Positions 40,889-50,754 of a stretch of DNA of 64,000 nucleotides are shown one piece after another (the first letter of the stretch is position 1; every line of letters starts with the position of its first letter). The stretch is from positions 1 through 64,000 of the forward strand of contig JAIXUG010000028.1 in NCBI GenBank assembly GCA_027484105.1, in the 5' to 3' direction. The notes under the pieces were generated by a model that saw nothing but the letters and a program-made list of their open reading frames with translations, was not told the origin of the DNA and did no database searches. Origin of the DNA: Comamonadaceae bacterium (GTDB lineage: Bacteria > Pseudomonadota > Gammaproteobacteria > Burkholderiales > Burkholderiaceae_C). Both the position numbers and the translations under genes were made by a program.

Positions 40889-43800
40889 TCAGCCCACCCA
40901 ATCGTCCCCAAGACTCTGCGCTTGCTCCAACACCAAATCCACCGCGGCTTCGGCCTGATCGGGCGGATATTTGTATTTACGCAAGATACGGCGAACCATC
41001 AGCCGCAACTTGGCCCGCACGCTTTCGCGCTCTGACCAGTCCACCGTCAGGTTGTCACGCAGGCTCTGGGTCAGCTCTTGGGCGATCTTCTTGAGCGTTT
41101 CGTCTTGCAGCTCGCGCACGGCCGATTCGTTGTTGGCCAGCGCGTCGTAAAACTTCACTTCGTCCTCGCGCAGGCCCAGCTGGTCGCCCCGGTTGGCCGC
41201 CTCACGAAACTTTTTCGCCATGGCGATCAGCTCTTCCATGACCTGAGCGGTTTCGATGCTGCGGTTTTGGTAGCGGCGAATCACATCGGCCAGCAAATCG
41301 CTGAACTTGCGGTCTTGCACCACGTTACTGGCAAAGCGGCTTTTGATCTCGCCTTGCAGCAACCGCTCCAGCAACTCCACCGCCAGATTCTTCTCGGGCA
41401 GGTTATTCACCTGCGCCAAAAAGTCGTCGTCCAGCAAGCCAATGTTGGGCTTGTCCAGACCCACGGCTGCGAAGATGTCCACCACCTCGCCCGACACCAC
41501 GGCCGAGCTGATGATCTGGCGGATCGCCAGATCGCGTTGTTCATCAGTCTTGCGCTGGGCGCTGGCTTCGCGCTTGGTCAGGATCACCTTGACCGCTTGC
41601 ATGAAGGCCACCTCGTCGCGGTGATCCTTGGCTTCGGCCAAAGTGCAGCACAGGCTGAAGGCATGGCTCATGGCCAGCGCATGGTCTGCAAAGCGCTTTT
41701 TGCCGTCACGCTCTTTGTCTGACTTGAGGCCCAGCACATGGTTGGCAGCTCCGGCCAGTGTCTTGTGCCCTCCCTTCAAAAAGCCAGAATAGTCAAAGCC
41801 GTGCAACATGGCCCGCAGTACATCGAGCTTTTCCAGCATCACGGCCAGCGCTTCGTGGGCATCCACCGTTGGCTTGCCCCGGCCTTTGCTGGCGGTGTAC
41901 TCCCTCATGGCGGCTTTCAAGTCTTCGCCGATGCCGATGTAGTCCACTACCAGGCCGCCCTGCTTGTCCTTGAACACGCGGTTCACTCGGGCGATGGCCT
42001 GCATCAGGTTATGGCCCTTCATGGGTTTGTCCACATACAAGGTGTGCACACACGGCGCGTCAAAACCCGTGAGCCACATGTCGCGCACGATCACCAGCTT
42101 GAGCGGGTCTTTCACGTCTTTGAAGCGCGTTTCCAAACGCTTTTTGACCTGGCTGCTGTAGATGTGGGGGCGCAGCAGCGCCTTGTCGCTCGCGCTGCCT
42201 GTCATCACGATTTTGATCGCGCCTTGCTCCGGGTCGTCGCTGTGCCAGTCGGGGCGCAGGCGGGTGATTTCGTTGTACAGGTGCACACAAATCTCGCGGC
42301 TCATGGCCACCACCATGGCCTTGCCATCTTGCGCGTTGTTACGCACTTCAAAGTGCGCCACCAGGTCTGCCGCCACGCTGGCAATGCGCGGCTCAGCGCC
42401 CACTACCTTCTCCAAGGCGGCCCAATGGCTTTTGAGCTTGGCTTGCTGGCTTTCTTCTTCGTCCTCGGCCAGCTCGTCCACCTCTTCGTCCAGGTGGCTC
42501 AGCTCGCCCTCGTTCAGGCCCAGCTTGGCCAGGCGGCTTTCGTAATAAATGGCCACCGTCGCACCGTCTTCTTGCGCCTGCTGCATGTCGTACACATGGA
42601 TGTACTCACCAAACACCGAGCGCGTGTCACGGTCGGTGCTGCTGACGGGTGTGCCGGTGAAAGCCACAAAAGTGGCATGGGGCAATGCATCGTGCAGGTG
42701 CTGGGCATAGCCTGCCTGGTATTTAACTTGGTATTCGGGCGGCGCAAAGTCAGCGGTGCTCGCCACCGTCTGCCCGTCGCCCGTGGCATAGGCCACCGCA
42801 GGACTCTCGCCGCCATTGACCTTGCGCGATTTGAGCTTGGCCTCAAAGCCATATTGCGTGCGGTGCGCCTCGTCGGCGATCACCACAATGTTGCGCCGCT
42901 GGCTCAGCACCGGGAAGGTGTCTTCGTCTTCGCCAGGCATGAACTTTTGAATGGTGGCAAACACAATGCCGCCCGAAGGCCGGTTGTCCAGCAACTCACG
43001 CAGGCGCTGGCGCGTGGTGGCTTGCTGCGGTTGGTCGCGCAGCAGATCCTGGCTCAGGCTGAACACACCCAGCAACTGCCCGTCCAGGTCGTTGCGGTCG
43101 GTGATGACCACAATGGTCGGATTCTCCAGCCGGGGCTCTTGCATCACGCGGGCAGCAAAGCAGGTCATGGTGATGCTCTTGCCACTGCCCTGCGTGTGCC
43201 AGACCACACCGCCCTTGCCACGGCGCGTGGCTTCATCGGTGCTGGCGGCAGTGACGACTTGCTCGACAGCAGCGCGCACCGCGTGAAACTGGTGGTAGCC
43301 CGCCACCTTTTTGACCAGCGTGCCATCGTCTTCAAAAAGCACAAAAAAGCGCAGGTAATCCAGCAGATAAGCCGGGGCCAGCACGCCCCGCACCAAAGTC
43401 TCCAGCTCCTGAAACTTGCCCAGCGGGTCCAGCGCCACACCGTCAATCGTGCGCCACTGCATGAAGCGCTCGACATTGGCCGACAGCGAACCCATGCGCG
43501 CCTCGGTGCCGTCCGAGATCACCAACAACTCGTTGTAGGTGAACACATCGGCCACCTGGTCTTTGTAGGTCTGGATCTGGTCGTAAGCCTTCCAGATGTC
43601 GGCATTCAGGTCGGCCGGGTTCTTCAGCTCAATCAGCACCAATGGCAAACCGTTGATGAACAAAATGTGTCGGGCCTGCGCGTGTGGCGCGGCCCCTTGA
43701 TGGTGAACTGCTGCACCGCCAACCACTCGTTGCGGCTGGTGTCTTGCCAATCGATCAGCCGAACAAAGTCGCCCCGCGTCTCGCCGTCCTTTTGGTATTG

Positions 43801-44088
43801 CACCGGCACACCCGTGACCAAGACCCGGTGAAACGCCCTGTTGCCCGACAGCAGCGCAGGCTGCCCCAAATCCAGCACCTGCCGAAACGCGTCCTCGCGG
43901 GCAGCGGCAGGCACTGCAGGGTTGAGCCGGTCAATGGCCGCACGCAAACTGACGGCCAACACCAGCTCGCGTGTGCTGGCGCGCGCCAGTCGCGGGTCCA
44001 GGTTATCCAGATCACGGGCGTTGAGCGGCGTGTAACCGACCGAGGCCAGCCAGCCCAGGGCTTCTTGTTCGAGTTGGTCTTCGGTCAC
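40889..44088 (-). pseudogene. hsdR: Type I restriction endonuclease subunit R, frameshifted
   Basis: Two adjacent frames make one HsdR. Codons from 44088 encode the N-terminus up to HTRRPD; the frame then runs into a stop (43633). The other frame takes over with [17 protein letters not shown] and continues to 40889. The break near 43668-43676 (GACACATTTTG) looks like a 2-base gain or 1-base loss. It splits the PD-(D/E)xK nuclease motif, Asp on one side and ELK on the other. The motor domain is intact, with [12 protein letters not shown] and [13 protein letters not shown]. Restriction is probably lost unless the shift is a sequencing error or is suppressed. Confidence 0.88.
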
Positions 44089-44092
44089 GAAG

Positions 44093-44422
44093 TCAAGCCA
44101 CTTTGCGCTCAGGGATCAATGCAGGCTGCTGCTTTGTTTTGGCAGCTTTGAGCTGGGTCTCCAGAATGTGCTTGAGTTCAGCAGGCACAAAGCGCTGCAA
44201 CACATCGCGCATCAACGGCTGGTAGCCCACCCCGTGAAATTCTGCAATGAGTTTGTAGTTGCGAATCAGGTCTTTGGGCAAACGGATCGAGATCGCCTGC
44301 AACTCCAGTGCATCCTCCAGAGCCTGTTCGTGACTGGCATCAGCTACACCCACAAACTCGGCATCTGCGCCCAGCGTGCGGTCATCCCACGCTTGCTCTG
44401 TATCTTTGATCTTTTTGGTCAT
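44093..44422 (-). CDS. CopG/BrnA-like antitoxin
   Basis: 109 residues from ATG 44422 (MTKKIKDTEQAWDDRTLG). An acidic N-terminus is followed by a ribbon-helix-helix-like part (ISIRLPKDLIRNYKLIAEF, YQPLMRDVLQRF). It lies directly behind a small toxin-like gene and 4 bases before hsdR. The pair resembles type II toxin-antitoxin modules with the toxin gene first. The DNA-binding antitoxin role is inferred from fold and pairing. Confidence 0.72.
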   Translation of the reverse strand: MTKKIKDTEQAWDDRTLGADAEFVGVADASHEQALEDALELQAISIRLPKDLIRNYKLIAEFHGVGYQPLMRDVLQRFVPAELKHILETQLKAAKTKQQPALIPERKVA

Positions 44423-44449
44423 GTGTAATCTCCTTGGTTGCACAGTGCT

Positions 44450-44743
44450 TTAAGCCACCATGCCAAAACGCTCATAGATCGCCAATTCCGCATCGTTGGG
44501 CTCATAAGCTGTTTTGAGTATCACCTGATCGCCTTTTTGTATATACGCAATTTTCAGCTTGCGATTTTGGTTTGTCAGGGCAATGAACCACAAAGTGGGT
44601 GGGTTGGTTTTGGTCAGTGCAAGATTGTCTAATAGCAACCGACCTTCCCTGTTAGCAAAGCAATTTTCCACCTCTCGAATGGTCACTTGATGCTTCTTTA
44701 GAAGCTTGGTTTTGATAGCCTCAGAAACGACCAGATTCTTCAT
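44450..44743 (-). CDS. Small toxin-like protein (BrnT/RelE-like size)
   Basis: 97 residues: KKHQVTIREVENCFANREG, then PPTLWFIALTNQNRKLKIAYI and ILKTAYEPNDAELAIYERFG. This family is often labelled ADP-ribosyl-(dinitrogen reductase) hydrolase in databases, but the small size, basic character and adjoining CopG-like gene suggest a toxin. GGGAGG precedes the ATG. Base composition is more AT-rich than the photosynthesis genes, a sign of transfer. Confidence 0.65.
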   Translation of the reverse strand: MKNLVVSEAIKTKLLKKHQVTIREVENCFANREGRLLLDNLALTKTNPPTLWFIALTNQNRKLKIAYIQKGDQVILKTAYEPNDAELAIYERFGMVA

Positions 44744-44756
44744 TTATGCCTCCCTA

Positions 44757-44768
44757 TTGTATATACAA
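44757..44768. promoter_or_regulatory. Palindromic operator candidate of the toxin-antitoxin pair
   Basis: TTGTATATACAA, a perfect 12-base palindrome, ends 14 bases upstream of the toxin ATG, next to the ribosome binding site and with a TATA-like core. Type II antitoxins usually repress their own promoter through such a site. A related TTGTATATAC copy occurs inside the toxin gene near 44537. Confidence 0.45.
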
Positions 44769-44791
44769 AATAAAGTGCTCTGTTCTTAACC

Positions 44792-45739
44792 TCACCCTAT
44801 CGCCTGAATCACCGGCCTGAACACCGCATTCATCTTGACAATGCGCTGCACAAACCAGTCGAGGTAGGCGCCCCATTGCGCTTCGTCTTCAATCGGGCTG
44901 TGTTGCCGCCAAATGGCGATGCGGCAGGCATGGGCGTCGGGCAGCTCTTGCCAGTCCAGCTCAAAGCCCAAGGCCTGCTCGATGCTGGGGCGTTGCGCCA
45001 ACAGGGCTTGGTACATCCTCTTGGATTCGGCATGGTGGATGTAGACCTCCACACCCAGGCGGTCGTCGCGGTGGCTGGCGGTGGGGTTCAGGTTGAAACC
45101 TGCGCGGCCAATGGAATTGTTCAACCAATGCTGAGGTCGTGGCTTTTGCGGATTGATCTGCGGCGCGGCCGTGGCCAACCTGGCAACCAGCTCGGTCCAC
45201 AGCTTGAGCTGCCGCTGCTTAGCGGGTGTGGCGTTGGCGGCCACGCGGGTTTGCTCGCGGCCCGACTTGGCCCAATCGTTGGGCTTGGCCATCACTTCAA
45301 ATTTGGGCGCAAAAGGCGAATCGCCAATGCGCCAGAGTTCAACCTCCACCGCAAAAAAACTCAGCTCTTCGGTAGTGTTCTGGTTCAAAAAATCCAGCGC
45401 CGCCACATGCTCGGGCCGGAACGACTCGGCCACCCAAATCACCTTCTTAGCCCCTGTGCCCGCCGCGTAGGTGAGGATCTGGCCCAGGTGCGTGTGGTTG
45501 GTCTTTTCCAACTGGTTTTCGATGATGACCTGGTCATCCCCGCTGGTGCACAAGATGTCGAGCTTGAACTCACCGACCCAATGCTCGGTGGCGACCAGCT
45601 CCAGGTCAGGTAGACCCAGCGCATCGGCCAGCGTGTTGAGGTTGTCTTCTTCGGCCAGCCAGGGTGTGAAGTCGTTGGCTTCGTGCTTCCAGGCTTCGCG
45701 CAGGGGGACGCGTTCGAGTTTGCTGAGAGGTTTTTTCAT
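44792..45739 (-). CDS. DUF4268 protein with PD-(D/E)xK-like N-terminal domain
   Basis: 315 residues. The N-terminal half has a nuclease-like pattern: GEFKLDILC (Asp61) and VIIENQLEK (Glu74, Gln76), typical of the PD-(D/E)xK fold with a Q variant. The C-terminal half is DUF4268-like (GVEVYIHH, AIWRQHSPIEDEAQWGAYLDW). Such proteins are common beside restriction-modification and other defence genes. Function is unknown; a DNA-targeting defence role is inferred. Confidence 0.75.
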   Translation of the reverse strand: MKKPLSKLERVPLREAWKHEANDFTPWLAEEDNLNTLADALGLPDLELVATEHWVGEFKLDILCTSGDDQVIIENQLEKTNHTHLGQILTYAAGTGAKKVIWVAESFRPEHVAALDFLNQNTTEELSFFAVEVELWRIGDSPFAPKFEVMAKPNDWAKSGREQTRVAANATPAKQRQLKLWTELVARLATAAPQINPQKPRPQHWLNNSIGRAGFNLNPTASHRDDRLGVEVYIHHAESKRMYQALLAQRPSIEQALGFELDWQELPDAHACRIAIWRQHSPIEDEAQWGAYLDWFVQRIVKMNAVFRPVIQAIG

Positions 45740-45824
45740 TTTTTATGCAATAATTTGCACACGGACTGGGGATTCTCGGTCGGCATTGGCCTCCGGCGGT
45801 TGTCGGGGGCCTTTGTTTTTGTGG

Positions 45825-46586
45825 TCACGGAAACACTTTCGAGCCCCACCCCGCAGCGCGGCCATTGACCTGTACCAGTTTGCGCTTGATCACATCCACC
45901 GCACGATTGGCTTGTTCAGGTTTGAGCACCGACATGCCCATGGGTCTCGCCATCAAATCGGCCAACTGCAAACCCGATGAGTTCGATTGCTTGTCGGCAA
46001 ACACCACCTCAAACGCGAACGACTCCTGGTTGTAATTGCCGCGATCACAAATACGGCGAAACTCCAGTTCCAATTCGTCGTCCTCATTGCGTCCGCGTTG
46101 CTCCACCACCAAATGCACTTTGGGGTTCTCGTTTGACCCAGCGTGCCATTCAGCCTGAGACTGCAAGAAAGCACTGATGCGTTCCAAACCATATTGCAAT
46201 GCCAAGTGATAGGGGTTTTCTGGCTGTGTGTAACGCTTTTGCAGGGCATCTTTGCGGATCACCACCGACACCAGATGAAACGGCACCTTTTCAACAATGG
46301 CCGTCAGTTCATCCAGAAAGGCTTGCTTCAGAGCACGGGTCTTGAGGAAAGAAAATGGCCCCAAATCGCGGCGAATGTCTCGCTCATGCAAGATGACCTG
46401 ATCGTGCCCAAAGTGCTGAAACTTAAAGGCCTGAACCGCTGGCACCACTTGCTGCGCATATTCATCCTTGCGCACGATCATGAAAGCCAGCACCAGCAAG
46501 GGAAAGTCCGGATCAATGCGGCCCATGGATGGACTGCCGCTTTCATCAACGAACACCAGATAGTCGCTGAATGGTTTGGCGGTCAT
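45825..46586 (-). CDS. DUF3800 domain protein
   Basis: 253 residues. FVDESGSPS at residues 11-19 and the late GLQLADLMARP are the acidic motifs of DUF3800, an RNase H-like family of unknown activity found in defence islands. It starts one base before the hsdS stop region on the same strand, so it is co-transcribed with hsdMS. Confidence 0.85.
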   Translation of the reverse strand: MTAKPFSDYLVFVDESGSPSMGRIDPDFPLLVLAFMIVRKDEYAQQVVPAVQAFKFQHFGHDQVILHERDIRRDLGPFSFLKTRALKQAFLDELTAIVEKVPFHLVSVVIRKDALQKRYTQPENPYHLALQYGLERISAFLQSQAEWHAGSNENPKVHLVVEQRGRNEDDELELEFRRICDRGNYNQESFAFEVVFADKQSNSSGLQLADLMARPMGMSVLKPEQANRAVDVIKRKLVQVNGRAAGWGSKVFP

Positions 46587-46587
46587 T

Positions 46588-47808
46588 TCACACGCTTTCC
46601 ATTTCAGTCCGCGTCTCAGTAATGCGCAACTGGCCAGAAATCAGACGAGAAAGCACGGTGTCGCGCAGCTCTGCAAGGTTGCTGGCTTGCAATGAGTTTT
46701 CGATCAGACGCTGCATGATCGGCTCCAACACACCATCTGCAGCACGCAGCACCTTATCACTTGGGACAAATACCTTTGCAGAGCTTAGGTGTGCCCGCTG
46801 AATATGCCCGATCGTAGTTGCCTTGCTGGCTGCAACTTGCCGGAAATGTTCAAGATGTTGTCGCGTCCAAAAAAAGTAAAACCACTTTGGAAAAATACCA
46901 GATGTGACCTTGAAAAGATGTTGGTTCAAAGCCCCTTCACCGCCACACCAAATTTCAACTTCAAGGCTTCCGGACCATGAAAAAAGAACGTCGCCATTCT
47001 GGACAACGTACTCAGGCTTGATTGATCTTGATGCCATGTCTGCACCGACTGTGTCACCCTTTCGCAGCTGCGCGATTTTGATGACTGGCAAATCGTGATC
47101 ACCTGTTGGCGGGAACTTTTGTAAAGCCAAACCATTGAGAAACGAAGCTACAGCATCCAACGATTTAACATGCCACCCCTTCGGCACAGACCCCAACTCC
47201 GAATCTTCAAAGCTCTCGGGAAACAGGGCGGCGGTGGCTTCCTCCATGCCTTCCGGGGCGCGGCCTTGCATCTTGGCGTGGACGGGGTCGAAGTCCACGA
47301 ACCAGGACTTGAACAGGGCTTGGGCGATGGCTTCGAGAGTTGTGTTGGTTTCGCGCAGGAGGGTGATGCGGTCGTCGAGACTGCCGAGAATACCGGCAAT
47401 TAATCTCTGTTCATCTAAGCTTGACGGCCACAGAACTTCAATCGGATGGACATGATTCCGATTAAGCGTGGGGTTCGCAGAGCCAACATCTAAAGCACTT
47501 AGCTCTCTTGCATATCCACGGAAGAAGTAATAGACGTATCTTGGTTCATTACCGTGAAAGTCTTTGACCCAAAGCGATGTGTCATGAGGCCAGAAGTCGT
47601 GTTCTACGAAATGAACACTGCCAACGACACCTTTTCGCCCAAGTACAACACCGGGGGCTTTAACCATTGCAGTGTCGTGCCAGCTACTGATACCAGCAGA
47701 GGAGACAACAGGAACCGTTCCTGTGCGTTGTTGCGCCTTGGTGATATCAAAGCCACGCTGCAATGTTGCTTGGTCACCAATCGTCGTAACGGACCACTCA
47801 GAACTCAT
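46588..47808 (-). CDS. hsdS: Type I restriction-modification specificity subunit S
   Basis: 406 residues with two target recognition domains (about 1-140 and 205-340), each followed by the conserved helical spacer (EQRLIAGILGSLDDRITLLRE and LAELRDTVLSRLISGQL). It sets the DNA target of HsdM/HsdR. It overlaps hsdM by 11 bases. The recognition sequence cannot be read from the protein. Confidence 0.93.
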   Translation of the reverse strand: MSSEWSVTTIGDQATLQRGFDITKAQQRTGTVPVVSSAGISSWHDTAMVKAPGVVLGRKGVVGSVHFVEHDFWPHDTSLWVKDFHGNEPRYVYYFFRGYARELSALDVGSANPTLNRNHVHPIEVLWPSSLDEQRLIAGILGSLDDRITLLRETNTTLEAIAQALFKSWFVDFDPVHAKMQGRAPEGMEEATAALFPESFEDSELGSVPKGWHVKSLDAVASFLNGLALQKFPPTGDHDLPVIKIAQLRKGDTVGADMASRSIKPEYVVQNGDVLFSWSGSLEVEIWCGGEGALNQHLFKVTSGIFPKWFYFFWTRQHLEHFRQVAASKATTIGHIQRAHLSSAKVFVPSDKVLRAADGVLEPIMQRLIENSLQASNLAELRDTVLSRLISGQLRITETRTEMESV

Positions 47809-49342
47809 ACCCCAGCCCCCCCAGCTTCTGGCGGATCAGCGCGTCTAGCTCTGCGCCTTTGGCCATTTGTTCGCCCAGTTTGGCGGTGAGCGTTTGCATC
47901 TTGTCGGCAAAGGCTTCGTCGTCGTCTTCCACTTCTTCGGCGCCCACATAGCGCCCGGGGGTGAGCACATGGCCGTGTTGGGCGATTTCGGCCAGGGTGA
48001 CGCTGCGGCAAAAGCCTGCAATGTCTTGGTACCCGTCAGAGCCTGATCTCCAGTCGGCCACAGTCTGGCTGATGCGCTCGATCACTTCGTCAGTCAGCTC
48101 GCACTGAATTTTTGAAATCATCCGACTTAGCTTGCTTGCATCGATGAACAGAACTTCACCCTTGCGCTTTTTTTGTTTGGCCAAAAACCAAAGGCACGCA
48201 GGAATTGTGGTGTTGAAGAAAAGCTGCTTTGGCAGTGCCACCATCACCTCGACCACGTCGGCATCAACCATCGCGGCGCGGATCTGTCCTTCGCCGCTCT
48301 GGCTTGATGCCATGCTGCCATTGGCCAGCACAATGCCTGCCCTGCCCGTGGGCTTGAGGTGGTGCAGGATGTGTTGCAGCCAAGCGTAGTTGGCGTTGCC
48401 TTGCGGCGGAGTTCCATAAACCCAGCGGGCGTCACCGTCCAGGCTGGGGTGCCACCAATCGCTGATGTTAAAAGGTGGGTTGGCCAAACAAAAGTCAGCC
48501 CGCAGGTCGGGGTGTTGGTTGCGGGTGAAGGTATCGGCGGGTTCTTTGCCCAGGTTGTAGCCCATGCCGCGAATCACAAGATTCATCGCAGCGAGACGCC
48601 AAGTTGTTGGATTGGCCTCTTGGCCATAAATCGAAAGATCAGTTCGATTGCCGCCGTGGTCTTCGATGAACTTTTCGGACTGCACGAACATGCCGCTCGA
48701 TCCGCAGCAGGGGTCGTAAATCTGGCCCTTGCTGGGCGAGAGCACCGCCACCAGTGTTTTGACAATGCTGGCGGGCGTGTAGAACTGCCCTCCCCGCTTG
48801 CCTTCGGCGCTGGCAAACATGCCCAAGAAATATTCGTACACCTGACCCAAGATGTCCCGGGCCTTCGACGGGTCGTCACCAAAGCCAATGGTGGAGATCA
48901 GGTTGACCAGCTCGCCCAGCTTGCCGTCGGGCAGTTGTGCGCGGGCAAAGCGTTTGTCGAGGATGCCTTTGAGTTTGGGGTTGTCGGCTTCGATCAGGCT
49001 CAGCGTGTCGTCGATGCGTTTGCCAATATCGGGCTGGGGCGCAGCGGCACGCAGGGCCTCCCAGCGGGCACCTTCGGGCACCCAGAACACGTTTTCGCTG
49101 GTGTAGTAATCGCGGTCTTCCAGCTCGGCAGCGATGTCTTCGTCGGCGGCGTCGCCATAAAAGACTTCGTCGGCCGGGTCGCGCAGGCGCAGCTTCAGCT
49201 CAGACTGGCGGGCAACAAAGGCGTCAGAGATGTACTTGACGAAGATGAGGCCCAGCACCAGATGCTTGTATTCGGCAGCGTCCATGTTGGCGCGCAGTTT
49301 GTCGGCCGAAGCCCAGAGGGTCTTTTTGATGTCGTCGAGCAT
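47798..49342 (-). CDS. hsdM: Type I restriction-modification DNA methyltransferase M
   Basis: 514 residues. HsdM N-terminal helical domain, SAM motif DPCCGSSGMFV and catalytic NPPFN (LANPPFNISDWW) for N6-adenine methylation. It is the first gene of the island operon hsdM-hsdS-DUF3800-DUF4268-toxin-antitoxin-hsdR. It appears intact, so methylation is probably still active even though hsdR is broken. Confidence 0.95.
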   Translation of the reverse strand: MLDDIKKTLWASADKLRANMDAAEYKHLVLGLIFVKYISDAFVARQSELKLRLRDPADEVFYGDAADEDIAAELEDRDYYTSENVFWVPEGARWEALRAAAPQPDIGKRIDDTLSLIEADNPKLKGILDKRFARAQLPDGKLGELVNLISTIGFGDDPSKARDILGQVYEYFLGMFASAEGKRGGQFYTPASIVKTLVAVLSPSKGQIYDPCCGSSGMFVQSEKFIEDHGGNRTDLSIYGQEANPTTWRLAAMNLVIRGMGYNLGKEPADTFTRNQHPDLRADFCLANPPFNISDWWHPSLDGDARWVYGTPPQGNANYAWLQHILHHLKPTGRAGIVLANGSMASSQSGEGQIRAAMVDADVVEVMVALPKQLFFNTTIPACLWFLAKQKKRKGEVLFIDASKLSRMISKIQCELTDEVIERISQTVADWRSGSDGYQDIAGFCRSVTLAEIAQHGHVLTPGRYVGAEEVEDDDEAFADKMQTLTAKLGEQMAKGAELDALIRQKLGGLGYEF

Positions 49343-49513
49343 GGGTGTTTATTGGGGTCCATCAGGCAGCCCAAGGGACTGCAGCCAATCGTTTTTTGGA
49401 ATCTGTCTATTTTTGACTTAATCTGGGGCGGGGTTGGCGGGTTTGCGGCTATTTTTTGTTATGGATGTAACCAATGAGCGAGTGAGTCCAAAGATCTGGC
49501 AAGCTCAGGCCCC

Positions 49514-50161
49514 ATGAATTGGAATGACACCGTGTCGGGCACAGGCCCCGTCTTTGCCCAAGGCCTGTTTTTGAGCCTGGGCCTGATCGTGGCCATTGGG
49601 GCGCAGAACGCTTTTGTCTTGCGCCAGGGCTTGCGTCGTGAGCATGTGGGCAGCGTGGTGGCCTTTTGCGCGGTGGCCGATGCGGTGCTGATCACGGCGG
49701 GCGTGTTCGGCATGGCGCAGGCGCTGGGCGACAGGCCCATGCTGGCGCGGGGTCTGGCTTTGGGCGGTGCGGCGTTTTTGGCGGTCTATGGCTGGCGGGC
49801 GCTGCAAAGGGCGCGGCAGATCAGTTCGCTGGATGTGACGAGCGTGGGGCAAGGCTTGAGCCGGGGTGCAGCGCTGGGGCAAGCGGCGGGCTTTACCTTG
49901 CTCAACCCGCATGTGTACCTGGACACGGTGCTGCTGGTGGGCAGCATCGGCGCGCAGCAGCCCGCGCCTTTGCAGGGCTGGTTTGCGGCCGGGGCCAGTG
50001 CAGCCAGTCTGTTGTGGTTCAGCGCCTTGGGCTTTGGGGCCCGTTGGCTGGCCCCCTGGTTTGCCCGCCCCCGCGCCTGGCAAGTGCTGGACGCGCTGAT
50101 CGCAATGACCATGTGGGTGCTGTCGGCCCTGTTGGTGCGCCACGTGGTGAACGGGCTTTGA
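49514..50161 (+). CDS. LysE/ArgO family amino acid exporter
   Basis: 215 residues, six spans, with the LysE signature GLIVAIGAQNAFVLRQGL and TLLNPHVYLDTVLLVGS. It exports basic amino acids such as arginine or lysine; substrate is not resolved. It is unrelated to photosynthesis and sits just outside the defence island, 171 bases after the divergent hsdM. That spacer holds the promoters but no conserved element I can name. Confidence 0.9.
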   Translation: MNWNDTVSGTGPVFAQGLFLSLGLIVAIGAQNAFVLRQGLRREHVGSVVAFCAVADAVLITAGVFGMAQALGDRPMLARGLALGGAAFLAVYGWRALQRARQISSLDVTSVGQGLSRGAALGQAAGFTLLNPHVYLDTVLLVGSIGAQQPAPLQGWFAAGASAASLLWFSALGFGARWLAPWFARPRAWQVLDALIAMTMWVLSALLVRHVVNGL

Positions 50162-50754
50162 GGCGTATAAAACTCTTGGAAATAAAAAATTTGACTTTTA
50201 TTTCATTTGGAAATATATTAGCGGCTTGTTCTGCACCACCAGCATGAACAACACGCAGATGGCCCACCGGGCGTCTGCTTCGGCATCGATTGACTTCGAA
50301 CACCCTGTCCTGTTGAGCTGCAGGCCACGGCATTTTTCTCACCGCTCTGCGTCAGCCCCTGGATGGTTGGCGACTCGATTGATTTTGATTCCTCTGACTC
50401 CTCCCCGCACGGGCGCCCATGTCGCTTCGCCCCCGACACACCCTTTTTGCAGCGGCCTTGGCCGAACCCCTGCTGCCACGGCTTTGCGCCAGGCACGCCC
50501 TGCTTTGCAAGGCCTGGACCTGACGCCAGCCCTGCACCGCACCGCTTGTGCTTTCACCCAACATGCGGCGCGCGGCGTGCTCGACACAACCCGCAATTGG
50601 CTGCAAAACAGCCCCAACCCCGAACAAATGTGCTGAGGCCCTACGGCCCTGGTGCGTTTCCATGCGGCTTCTGGGCATCTGCCAGGAATCCGCTTTTTCC
50701 TGCATGTCGGCTTCGTTGAGAAGTTGTCATGCCACCTCTCTGAAAGGCTCTCAC
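50162..50754. other. 593-base intergenic stretch without a convincing gene
   Basis: An AT-rich segment (about 50165-50222) is followed by GC-rich sequence. Overlapping frames of up to 136 codons exist on both strands, but they are rich in Pro/Arg/Ala/Ser, show no motif and have no clear ribosome binding site. It probably contains a long 5' region for the RRM gene, which has AAGG about ten bases before its ATG. Confidence 0.6.

Noticed and set aside
50226..50636. 136-codon frame in the spacer before the RRM gene
   Set aside because: No ribosome binding site, no motif, composition Pro/Arg/Ser-rich, and overlapping frames of similar length on both strands.
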